Below, piece after piece: positions 1 through 7,858 of a stretch of 64,000 nucleotides of DNA. The translations under genes were made by a program, and so were the position numbers. Positions within the stretch are counted from its first letter, which is position 1, and each line of letters opens with the position of its first letter. This DNA is from Jejuia sp. UBA6058. Its GTDB lineage: Bacteria; Bacteroidota; Bacteroidia; Flavobacteriales; Flavobacteriaceae. The DNA is taken from NCBI GenBank assembly GCA_002428965.1, contig DIYI01000018.1, forward strand, positions 124,001 through 188,000. Reading direction: 5' to 3'. A model generated the notes under the pieces. It had not been told where the DNA came from. It searched no databases and saw only the letters and a list, made by a program, of their open reading frames with translations.

Positions 1-968
1 GATACGACATCTGTCATCGTTTCGTCTAATGTTTCTTTATCCATACTTTCAGGCAGAACAACAACTGTACTTGTATGGTGTTCTAGTGCTCCAAAGCCTT
101 TTGGGGAATTTTCTTTTCCTTCAGATAAATACAGATAAATATCATATCTCGAAGTCGCATTAATATCACCTAGAAACGCCTTTTGAGCTTTCATCATTTT
201 TTGGATATTCTCTTTTAACGAGGTGGCAGAATGTACTTTATTCGGAGAATAAACACTTAAAACTATTTTAATATCTCCAACTTGAAACTCTTCAACTTCT
301 AGATTACCATACATCATAGGGTTGTCGGTGATATCAAAGTACCGAGGAGCCACGTAGCTTATAGTCAAAAATTTATTGTCATCACTTGGTGTAGATGCTA
401 TACTTTGTAATGCAGAAGATCTTGTAAAATCTGCAGGAGCAGTTACATCTAATTTGTATTGATTCGTTTTTAAGGTATCAAAATACCCTATAAAACCATG
501 CAAGTTCAGCACAAAGTTTTCTGCTTCAATATTAGTTCCTGCTGGCGAAAATGGCTGTTCACCTCCAATACCACCACCAGTTTCAATATCATAAGTGTCA
601 TTAACGTAATATGTTATTTTATCAAGGCTTTTGGCATTTTCGATGCTCCATGAGTTTGTATCCAACTTAATGACAGGAATTTCATTGCCATCGTAGTCTA
701 TGGCTTTTACATCCTCAATATACTTACCAAAATCACTAACGGAATAAGTACCTTGTACTACTCTAGGCAATCTGTAGACCACTGACTCTACTGTAAAACG
801 ACCTGGATTAATAGTCACCGGTACTTTATCGTTGGTAGTATTTGATAAATCAATCGTTGATTCTATAGGTGAATTAACGGCTAAGTCATTTGTACTTACT
901 TTTCCAGAACCACAATCAAATAAAACTAATCCCAAACTCATAGTAAGGGCAACAACTCTAATATTCAT
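1..968 (-). CDS. M61-family (glycyl aminopeptidase-like) peptidase, 5' part only
   Basis: Partial gene: the start codon (ATG at 968-966) is inside the window and the reading frame runs off the left edge after 322 codons. The N-terminus has a hydrophobic export signal ending in a Cys (LFDCGSG), so it is probably a lipoprotein, although Asp just before the Cys is unusual for a lipobox. The visible protein is the N-terminal beta-rich domain of M61 peptidases followed by the beginning of the catalytic domain; the segment GALEHHTSTVV matches the conserved stretch that precedes the HExxH zinc site in this family. The HExxH motif and the PDZ domain would lie outside the window. A -7-like element (TATTTTTG on the minus strand, 993-1000) lies upstream. 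Family call is by recalled motif, not by search. Confidence 0.78.
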   Translation of the reverse strand, partial: MNIRVVALTMSLGLVLFDCGSGKVSTNDLAVNSPIESTIDLSNTTNDKVPVTINPGRFTVESVVYRLPRVVQGTYSVSDFGKYIEDVKAIDYDGNEIPVIKLDTNSWSIENAKSLDKITYYVNDTYDIETGGGIGGEQPFSPAGTNIEAENFVLNLHGFIGYFDTLKTNQYKLDVTAPADFTRSSALQSIASTPSDDNKFLTISYVAPRYFDITDNPMMYGNLEVEEFQVGDIKIVLSVYSPNKVHSATSLKENIQKMMKAQKAFLGDINATSRYDIYLYLSEGKENSPKGFGALEHHTSTVVVLPESMDKETLDETMTDVV

Positions 969-1057
969 TCGTAAAATTTTATAGTGAGAAGGCAAAAATA
1001 CTATTATGTTACAGTTACGTTTCCTAAGGTTTTGTTAAAACACTGTATATTCGTCTT

Positions 1058-2065
1058 ATGCAAAAACCCCTTGTAAGTATACTAACTCCTTTTAAAAACA
1101 CAGAACGATTTTTAGATGAATGTATTACTTCTATTCTAAATCAAACATATACAAATTGGGAATTACTAATTGTGGATGATCATTCAACTGACAATAGTTA
1201 CGATATTGTTAATCAATTTTCGATAGTAAACTCAAAAATTAGGCTTTTCAAAAATAAAGGAAACGGTATTATTAATGCATTACAAACCGCATTTAAAGCA
1301 AGCTCTGGAACTTTTATTACCAGAATGGATAGTGATGACCTTATGCTTCCAAATAAGCTAGAGGTTTTAGTTAATAATTTACAACAATATGGCAAAAATC
1401 ATGTTGCCATAGGCTGTGTTAAGTATTTCAATAAAGAAGGTGTTGGTCCCGGTTATAAGAGTTATGAAACATGGCTAAATGAGTTAACTTTTAAGGGTAT
1501 TAACTATTCTGAAATATATAAAGAATGTGTTATTCCCTCTCCGTGTTGGATGATTCACAAAGAAGACCTTTTGGCTTGTGGTGGTTTTAGTTACAACCTA
1601 TATCCGGAAGATTATGATTTAACCTTCAGGTTTTATAAACACAATTACAAATGTATTCCCTGTAAAACGACAATTCATAAATGGCGAGATTATAGTACCA
1701 GAACAAGTAGAACGCATAAACATTACGCACAAAATCATTTTACAACTTTAAAAGTGCATCATTATTTAGATATTGATTATAATCCCAATAAAACTTTAGT
1801 CATCTGGGGAGCAGGAAACAAAGGAAAGATAATGGCGAGCTTATTTTTAGAAAGAAACATTCCCTTTAAGTGGATATGTGATAACCCAAATAAAATAGGC
1901 AAAAAAATATATGGCGTCACTATGCTTGGTTTTGAAACTCTGGAGTATATACAACAACCGCAAAGTTTAATTACTGTAGCCAATAAAAAATCTCAAAAAG
2001 AAATTCGACAATATTTGCACAAATTAAACTTGAAACCCTTTGAAGACTATATTTTCTTTTGCTAG
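1058..2065 (+). CDS. Family 2 glycosyltransferase with a C-terminal Rossmann-like domain
   Basis: A 335-residue protein. The first 220 residues are a GT-A fold, family 2 glycosyltransferase: nucleotide-binding start (VSILTPFKN), VDDHSTD, a DxD-type metal site in RMDSDDL, and an acceptor-side YPEDYDL motif. After about residue 245 comes a separate domain starting VIWGAGNKGK, a GxGxxGK nucleotide- or sugar-binding turn found in small NAD-dependent sugar/phosphate sensing domains. No membrane segment is seen, so it acts in the cytoplasm, probably on a cell-surface glycan. It is a single gene divergent from the M61 peptidase. Donor and acceptor cannot be predicted. Confidence 0.8.
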   Translation: MQKPLVSILTPFKNTERFLDECITSILNQTYTNWELLIVDDHSTDNSYDIVNQFSIVNSKIRLFKNKGNGIINALQTAFKASSGTFITRMDSDDLMLPNKLEVLVNNLQQYGKNHVAIGCVKYFNKEGVGPGYKSYETWLNELTFKGINYSEIYKECVIPSPCWMIHKEDLLACGGFSYNLYPEDYDLTFRFYKHNYKCIPCKTTIHKWRDYSTRTSRTHKHYAQNHFTTLKVHHYLDIDYNPNKTLVIWGAGNKGKIMASLFLERNIPFKWICDNPNKIGKKIYGVTMLGFETLEYIQQPQSLITVANKKSQKEIRQYLHKLNLKPFEDYIFFC

Positions 2066-2089
2066 CTATTTTAGAATAAAAAAAATACG

Positions 2090-2097
2090 TAGGTTTG
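2090..2097 (+). promoter_or_regulatory. Candidate -7 promoter element of the BatA-like operon
   Basis: TAGGTTTG matches the Bacteroidota -7 consensus TAnnTTTG and lies 18 bases before the BatA-like start codon. No TTG -33 element is found at the usual 17-21 base spacing, so the call is weak. Confidence 0.3.
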
Positions 2098-2115
2098 ATA
2101 AATTCTTAAAAATAA

Positions 2116-4038
2116 ATGCAGTTTAAAAATCCAGAACTTCTTTACGCTTTATTTTTACTGGTAATACCTATTATTGTTCACCTATTCCAACTAAGAAAAT
2201 TTAAAAAAGTACCATTTACTAATGTAGCATTTTTAAAGAATGTTGAAATAAAAACTAGAAAAAGCGCTCAACTAAAAAAATGGTTGATACTTATAACCAG
2301 AATATTGCTTTTTACAGCTTTAATTTTTGCCTTTTCACAGCCTTATTTCTCAAAAAATAATTCCTTAAATAAAACTTCTGAAACAGTTATTTATTTAGAT
2401 AATTCCTTTAGTATGCAAGCTAAAGGTGATAATGGTGCACTTTTAAAAAGAGCTATTCAAGATATTCTTTCTAATATTCCAAATGACCAGAAACTTTCTA
2501 TTATTTCCAATACTGAAACTTTTAAAAATACAACTACAGAAGCCATTAAAAATAACTTATTGCAGTTACCGTATTCTTCAAATCAATTATCATTAAATAC
2601 CGTATTAATAAAGAGTGAAAACATTTTCAGTAACAAAACTAATACGCTTAAAAATTTAATACTTATTTCAGATTTTCAGAATATTACAGAGGACTTTAAA
2701 CCTAAAAAAGATTCTTTGTTTACCATTTCTGCTGTAAAATTAAAACCTATAAACACGGAAAATGCAGCTATAGATTCTGTGTACATAAGTAATACTACAC
2801 CAACTAAGATTCAACTTGAAGTTTTATTTAAAAATAGTGGTGAACCCATTGATAACCTTCCGGTGTCATTATATAATAATGATAAACTTATAGCGAAAGG
2901 ATCAACCTCATTGTCAGACAAGGCAAGTATTAATTTTGATCTTCCTAATAAAGAAATTATCGACGGTAAAATAGTTATAACGGATACACATTTGCAATTT
3001 GATAATACTCTATTTTTTAATATTGATAAGCAGGAGCAGATAAACGTTTTGGCAATTGGTAATGCTGAAAATGATTTTCTTAAACGTATTTATACAGAGA
3101 ATGAGTTCAATTTTAGTACGTCGACGTTAAAGGATTTAAACTATAACAGTATAAATCAACAGCAGTTAATTGTTTTGAACGAATTAGAGAATATACCCAG
3201 TTCGCTTGCCTCTGTGTTAGAATCGTTTACCAACAACGGTGGAACCTTAATTCTTATTCCCAATTCTAATACAAATGTAAACGGATACAACGCACTACTC
3301 TTAAGGTACGGAGTTAGTTTTGGTAAATATATAAATTCGGAAAAACGCATTACCACAATTAATTTTGGACATCCTTTATATAATAAAGGTGTTTTTGAAA
3401 AGCGAGTTACCAATTTTCAATATCCGAAGGTTGAATCTTTTTACATTTTAAAATCTAATATTTCACCTATTCTTTCTTTTGAAGATAGTAAACCGTTTTT
3501 AATAAAGAGCCAAAACACTTTTGTTTTTGCCGCCGCTTTTGATGAAAAAAACTCCAATTTCAAGCAATCGCCCCTAATAGTACCAACATTATATAATATT
3601 GGAAAATTTAGTTATAATATTCCTCAGTTATACTATAATATTGGTGAGGAGAATACATTTGAGGTTAAAACAAATTTACAATCTGATGGTGTTTTAGCAT
3701 TGCAAAATGAAACCGAAACTACAATACCGCTGCAACAAACCTTTAGTAGTAAAGTTGAGATATCAACTAGTGAAACACCTATTTCTGCAGGTATATTCAA
3801 CATAATGAACAAAGAAGATATAGTGGGCAAAGTAAGTTATAATTATAACAGGACGGAGAGTAATTTGATTTATAAAGATATAACCAATAATGAAAATATT
3901 AGAGTGAGTAATTCTATAACCGCTCTGTTTGAAACTCTAAAAAGTGACTCCGAAATTAATGCCTTATGGAAATGGTTTGTTATTTTTGCGCTAATTATGC
4001 TTGCAACGGAAATGGTCATCTTAAAATACTTTAAATGA
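2116..4038 (+). CDS. BatA-type membrane protein with VWA-like domain
   Basis: A 640-residue protein beginning with the two-helix BatA N-terminal domain (LLYALFLLVIPIIVHLFQLR and a second helix near residues 55-75), typical of the aerotolerance-operon family in Bacteroidota. A von Willebrand A-like domain follows, with a MIDAS-like DNSFSM motif near residue 95, then a long beta-rich extracytoplasmic part and a final membrane helix near residues 618-636. It is translationally coupled to the next gene (ATGA overlap at 4035-4038). The other bat genes are absent here, so it is an orphan BatA-like protein; its role in this operon is unknown. Family assignment is solid, function is not. Confidence 0.82.
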   Translation: MQFKNPELLYALFLLVIPIIVHLFQLRKFKKVPFTNVAFLKNVEIKTRKSAQLKKWLILITRILLFTALIFAFSQPYFSKNNSLNKTSETVIYLDNSFSMQAKGDNGALLKRAIQDILSNIPNDQKLSIISNTETFKNTTTEAIKNNLLQLPYSSNQLSLNTVLIKSENIFSNKTNTLKNLILISDFQNITEDFKPKKDSLFTISAVKLKPINTENAAIDSVYISNTTPTKIQLEVLFKNSGEPIDNLPVSLYNNDKLIAKGSTSLSDKASINFDLPNKEIIDGKIVITDTHLQFDNTLFFNIDKQEQINVLAIGNAENDFLKRIYTENEFNFSTSTLKDLNYNSINQQQLIVLNELENIPSSLASVLESFTNNGGTLILIPNSNTNVNGYNALLLRYGVSFGKYINSEKRITTINFGHPLYNKGVFEKRVTNFQYPKVESFYILKSNISPILSFEDSKPFLIKSQNTFVFAAAFDEKNSNFKQSPLIVPTLYNIGKFSYNIPQLYYNIGEENTFEVKTNLQSDGVLALQNETETTIPLQQTFSSKVEISTSETPISAGIFNIMNKEDIVGKVSYNYNRTESNLIYKDITNNENIRVSNSITALFETLKSDSEINALWKWFVIFALIMLATEMVILKYFK

Positions 4039-5288
4039 ACATACTCATAAAATCCGCCAAAATTTTAGATTCCCAGAGTGATTATCATAACACTACAAAT
4101 GATATTTTGATTGAGGATGGATGCATTACCAAAATAGGATCAAATTTAAAGAACCCCAAGAATTATCAAGAAGTACATAAAGAAAATCTTCATGTATCTC
4201 AGGGCTGGTTTGACAGTGGCGTATCCTTTGGAGAGCCTGGATTTGAAGAGCGTGAGACCATAAAAAACGGTATTAAAACTGCTGCTTTATCTGGTTTTAC
4301 CGCTGTTGCGGTAAACCCAAATACCAACCCGGTTATTGACACAAGTTCTGATGTTTCTTTTATAACATCAAAAGCGCAAAACGAAGCAGTAGCGGTTTAT
4401 CCTGTTGGAACACTAACTAAAGCAGGAATTGGTAAGGATTTAGCAGAATTGTTCGATATGAAAAGTGCAGGAGCCGTAGCTTTTTATGATTATAAGAAGT
4501 CAATCTCCAATCCTAATTTGCTAAAAATAGCATTGTTGTATGCCAGTAATTTTGGTGGACTTGTATGCTCATATCCAAATGAAACCCTCATCTCAGGCAA
4601 AGGTGTAATGAATGAAAATATTACAAGCACCTCTTTGGGTTTAAAGGGTATCCCTGCATTGGCCGAGGAACTGCAAGTAGCAAGAGATTTATTTCTACTT
4701 GAATATACAGGCGGAAAACTGCATATACCTACTATATCAACGGCAAAAAGTGTTGATTTAGTTAGAGAGGCAAAAGCTAAAAAGCTAGATATTAGCTGCA
4801 GCGTCGCCATTCATAATTTATGCTTTACAGATGATACCATTACTGATTTTGATACCAATTATAAAGTATTACCACCATTAAGAACTGAAACGGATGTTGA
4901 AGCTTTGGTTAATGGTGTGAAGGATGGAACCATAGATATGGTGACATGCGATCATAATCCTTTGGATATTGAATTAAAGAAGATTGAATTTGATCATGCG
5001 GCATACGGTACAATTGGTTTAGAGAGTGCTTTTGGTGCTTTACAAAAAAGCTTTACTTTAAAGAAAACCATTGATTTGCTTACTAAAGGCAAGACGAGGT
5101 TTGGAGTATTACAAGCACCCATTCAAATTGGTGTAAAAGCAGATATTACAATGTTTAATCCAAATACTAAATATCGCTTTACAAAAAATAACATCCATTC
5201 CAAATCTAATAATTCCATTTTTTTAGATTCAGAATTAAAAGGTGAAGTATATGGTATTTTTGCAAATAACAAGCTGGTTTTAAAATAA
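4035..5288 (+). CDS. Dihydroorotase-like amidohydrolase, probably catalytically inactive
   Basis: A 417-residue protein with the overall dihydroorotase/amidohydrolase layout, but the metal ligands are gone. The usual DxHxHxREPG motif reads DSGVSFGEPG (both His lost), the HICHVST-type strand reads HIPTIST (metal His replaced by Thr), the HHL motif reads HNL, and the TDHAPH motif reads CDHNPL (Asp kept). True type I dihydroorotases need these residues to hold two zinc ions. It therefore resembles the non-catalytic PyrC' proteins that pair with aspartate transcarbamoylase in some bacteria. The gene overlaps the BatA-like gene by 4 bases and is followed 2 bases later by a small membrane protein gene. 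An active pyrC would have to be elsewhere. Confidence 0.8.
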   Translation: MNILIKSAKILDSQSDYHNTTNDILIEDGCITKIGSNLKNPKNYQEVHKENLHVSQGWFDSGVSFGEPGFEERETIKNGIKTAALSGFTAVAVNPNTNPVIDTSSDVSFITSKAQNEAVAVYPVGTLTKAGIGKDLAELFDMKSAGAVAFYDYKKSISNPNLLKIALLYASNFGGLVCSYPNETLISGKGVMNENITSTSLGLKGIPALAEELQVARDLFLLEYTGGKLHIPTISTAKSVDLVREAKAKKLDISCSVAIHNLCFTDDTITDFDTNYKVLPPLRTETDVEALVNGVKDGTIDMVTCDHNPLDIELKKIEFDHAAYGTIGLESAFGALQKSFTLKKTIDLLTKGKTRFGVLQAPIQIGVKADITMFNPNTKYRFTKNNIHSKSNNSIFLDSELKGEVYGIFANNKLVLK

Positions 5289-5290
5289 AT

Positions 5291-5626
5291 ATGACGGAGC
5301 AGACAATTGACGAGGGTAAAAAATTGGCCATTGTAAGTTATCTTACCATTTTTGGTGTGCTTATCGCCTTTTATATGAATAACGAAAGAAAGAACCCCTT
5401 CACCCTATTTCACATAAAGCAATCTCTAGGATTATGGCTTACTTTAATTGTTATAAATATCTCTATAGTAAGTAATTTTGATATTTTAATGTTAAGAACA
5501 GCGGTATATGTGTTTTTTATTACACTTTGGGTATATGGATTTTTGGGTGCTCTTTCGGGAAAACTTAATATGGTTCCAATTGTTGGAAAATTCTATCAAA
5601 AGATATTCGCAAATTTAGGTGTTTAA
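5291..5626 (+). CDS. Small membrane protein, DUF4870-like
   Basis: A 111-residue protein with three predicted membrane helices (about residues 13-30, 45-62 and 68-88) and the pattern KLAIVSYLTIFG ... NPFTLFHIKQSLGLWL, which is characteristic of DUF4870-like small integral membrane proteins. The function of the family is not known. It lies 2 bases after the dihydroorotase-like gene, and its stop codon overlaps the start of the esterase gene (TAATG at 5624-5628), so the four genes from 2116 to 6282 are one operon. Confidence 0.7.
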   Translation: MTEQTIDEGKKLAIVSYLTIFGVLIAFYMNNERKNPFTLFHIKQSLGLWLTLIVINISIVSNFDILMLRTAVYVFFITLWVYGFLGALSGKLNMVPIVGKFYQKIFANLGV

Positions 5627-6282
5627 TGTTACAAACTTCTCTCTCTTTAGATTATGTATTAAGACCATCTATTTTAAACAAAGATGCGCCTCTTCTAGTA
5701 ATGTTGCATGGATATGGCAGTGATGAGAACGATTTGTTTTCGTTTGCCACAGAGTTACCAGAGGAATTACTAATAATTTCAGCAAAAGCGCCCTACCCTA
5801 TGCAACCCTTTGGTAATGCTTGGTATGCTATTAATTTTGATGCGGAAAAAGGTAAGTGGAATGATAATGAACAAGCACTGAACTCAGTTATTCTTATTTC
5901 AAAGTTTATAGATGAAATTACTGAATTGTATAAAGTAGATACTACCAAAACGACTCTTTTAGGCTTTAGCCAGGGAAGCATCTTAAGTTATGCTGTTGCT
6001 CTTAGTTACCCTAAAAAGGTAAAAAACGTTATTGCACTAAGTGGTTACATTAATAATGATATTTTACCCTCAGATTTAGATGAAGCTGATTTATCACACT
6101 TAGACTTTTACTGCTCTCATGGTAGCTTAGATCAAGTAATTCCACCTGATTGGGCAAGACAAACTCAACCTTTCTTAGATAGTCTAAATGTAAAAAACAC
6201 CTATTCAGAATATCCTGTAGGACATGGTGTGGCACCCCAAAATTTTTATGAGTTTAGGGAGTGGCTAACCATACGTATTTAA
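5626..6282 (+). CDS. Alpha/beta-hydrolase, carboxylesterase/lysophospholipase type
   Basis: A 218-residue cytosolic alpha/beta-hydrolase of the phospholipase/carboxylesterase (YpfH/EstB-like) family. Visible motifs are the oxyanion segment LHGYGSDEND, the nucleophile elbow GFSQGS, the Asp in HGSLDQVIP and the catalytic His in VGHGVAP. Length is normal for the family. Last gene of the 2116-6282 operon, coupled by a stop/start overlap to the small membrane protein. Substrate unknown; carboxylic esters or acyl-proteins are typical for the family. Confidence 0.83.
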   Translation: MLQTSLSLDYVLRPSILNKDAPLLVMLHGYGSDENDLFSFATELPEELLIISAKAPYPMQPFGNAWYAINFDAEKGKWNDNEQALNSVILISKFIDEITELYKVDTTKTTLLGFSQGSILSYAVALSYPKKVKNVIALSGYINNDILPSDLDEADLSHLDFYCSHGSLDQVIPPDWARQTQPFLDSLNVKNTYSEYPVGHGVAPQNFYEFREWLTIRI

Positions 6283-6417
6283 TAGTATACTCTTAGTCAT
6301 ATTTGATCTTTTTCAATTGGACAATAATACTTTAAAGGTAAAAGATAGTTTCTTTTAAATTTATACTTAAGTTATTACTGATTATCAAAGTATAATTAAT
6401 TCTGTTTATTTTTTTTG

Positions 6418-6425
6418 TAATTTTG
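6418..6425 (+). promoter_or_regulatory. Candidate -7 promoter element of the CrtW-like gene
   Basis: TAATTTTG matches TAnnTTTG and ends 16 bases before the ATG at 6442, which would give a very short leader. No convincing -33 element was found upstream. Confidence 0.3.
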
Positions 6426-6441
6426 TAAAACAAAATTGGTT

Positions 6442-7140
6442 ATGCAAAAAAGAAAAGTTCTATCCACTCCAATTGATCCATATGGAACAATAATTGGTAT
6501 TAGTATAATCGTTTTCTGGTTTATCAGCCTAGTTTTATTACTAAATTGGCAGTTTAATTATGCAAATCCTGCGGTTTATTTCTTAATACTGTTGCAAACA
6601 CATTTATATACAGGATTATTTATTACCGCTCATGATTCTATGCACGGTACAGTTTCTAAAAACAAAACCGTTAACAAAATACTTGGTTGGATAACATCAA
6701 TATTGTTCGCATTTAACTTTTATGACTTCTTATTTGAAAAGCATCATGAGCATCACAAATATGTAGCCTCAGATAAAGATCCTGATTATCATGAATCTGG
6801 TAAATTAGGAATTTGGTACTGGAATTTTATTAAGCGCTACACTAATCTAAAACAGCTCGTTCTTATGGGGACGACACTTACGGTTTTGAGTTTTATTTTT
6901 GCTATTGAGAATGTTTTGCTTTTTTGGATGTTACCCAGTATTCTAGCCACATTTCAATTGTTCTATTTTGGAACTTACATTCCTCATAAAAATGGTCATG
7001 AACACAATAACAAGCATAATGCAAAAACCCAAAATAAAAATCACTTTTGGGCTTTTATAACATGTTATTTTTTTGGGTATCACTATGAGCACCATGATGC
7101 TCCAGGTGTACCGTGGTGGCGCTTATGGAAGATGAAATAG
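6442..7140 (+). CDS. crtW: CrtW-type beta-carotene ketolase (fatty-acid desaturase superfamily)
   Basis: A 232-residue membrane di-iron enzyme. The three histidine boxes are HDSMH (about residue 55), HHEHH (about 92) and HYEHH (about 216), and the segment FGTYIPH is typical of CrtW carotenoid 4-ketolases as opposed to CrtZ hydroxylases or fatty acid desaturases. Membrane helices surround the boxes. CrtW adds keto groups to the beta-rings of carotenoids, giving canthaxanthin- or astaxanthin-type pigments. An alternative TTG start lies 6 bases upstream at 6436, but ATG at 6442 is preferred. It is a stand-alone gene; no other carotenoid gene is in the window. A different ring-modifying activity is possible. 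Confidence 0.78.
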   Translation: MQKRKVLSTPIDPYGTIIGISIIVFWFISLVLLLNWQFNYANPAVYFLILLQTHLYTGLFITAHDSMHGTVSKNKTVNKILGWITSILFAFNFYDFLFEKHHEHHKYVASDKDPDYHESGKLGIWYWNFIKRYTNLKQLVLMGTTLTVLSFIFAIENVLLFWMLPSILATFQLFYFGTYIPHKNGHEHNNKHNAKTQNKNHFWAFITCYFFGYHYEHHDAPGVPWWRLWKMK

Positions 7141-7148
7141 TCTACAAT

Positions 7149-7853
7149 TTAGGTATTTATTACTAGCCTAAAGCCTTCACCGTGTATGTTTAGTATTTCA
7201 ACTTTTTCATCATGTTTTAAGTATTTGCGTAATTTGGCGATATATACATCCATACTTCTAGATGTAAAATAATTATCATCTCTCCAAATTTTTGTCAAGG
7301 CCAACTCTCTGGGCATTAAATCATTTTCATGTAAAGCTAGTAACCTCAATAATTCATTCTCTTTTGGAGATAATTTAACGGGTTCTCCTCCGTCAAATCT
7401 TAAAAAACGTAGTTTAGAATTTAAATGAAAACGACCAATTGTAAACTCAAACTGTTTACTATCTGCAATGGTTTCGGTGGCCTTGCGCTGGATGATAGCC
7501 TTAATCTTCATAAGTAGTACTTCACTATCAAAAGGCTTATTCAAATAGTCGTCCGCTCCAACCTTATAACCCTTTAAGACATCCTCTTTCATTGCCTTAG
7601 CTGTTAAGAATACAATAGGAACATCGGTGTTCTTTTCTCGAATTTCTTTGGCTAAGGTAAAGCCATCTTTATACGGCATCATTACATCAAGAATACATAA
7701 ATCATAATCGTCCTTTTTAAATTTTTCAAAACCTTCCATACCATTTTTAGCATGTACAACATCATAATCATTCATCATTAAATAATCTCTAAGAACGGTT
7801 CCGAAATTAGGATCGTCTTCTACTAATAAAATTTTCTTGTTTTGTTCTTCCAT
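7149..7853 (-). CDS. OmpR-family response regulator, RprY-like
   Basis: A 234-residue response regulator: receiver domain (residues 7-120) with the acidic pocket EDD, phospho-acceptor Asp in CILDVMMP and Lys in LNKPF, followed by a winged-helix DNA-binding domain of the OmpR/PhoB type. The sequence closely follows RprY of Bacteroides in my recollection (ILLVEDD, ADDYLNKPF, LTAKxxKEDxLxGxKVGADDY). It is 5 bases downstream of its sensor kinase gene, so the two are co-transcribed. Target genes are unknown here. Confidence 0.85.
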   Translation of the reverse strand: MEEQNKKILLVEDDPNFGTVLRDYLMMNDYDVVHAKNGMEGFEKFKKDDYDLCILDVMMPYKDGFTLAKEIREKNTDVPIVFLTAKAMKEDVLKGYKVGADDYLNKPFDSEVLLMKIKAIIQRKATETIADSKQFEFTIGRFHLNSKLRFLRFDGGEPVKLSPKENELLRLLALHENDLMPRELALTKIWRDDNYFTSRSMDVYIAKLRKYLKHDEKVEILNIHGEGFRLVINT

Positions 7854-7858
7854 AATTT

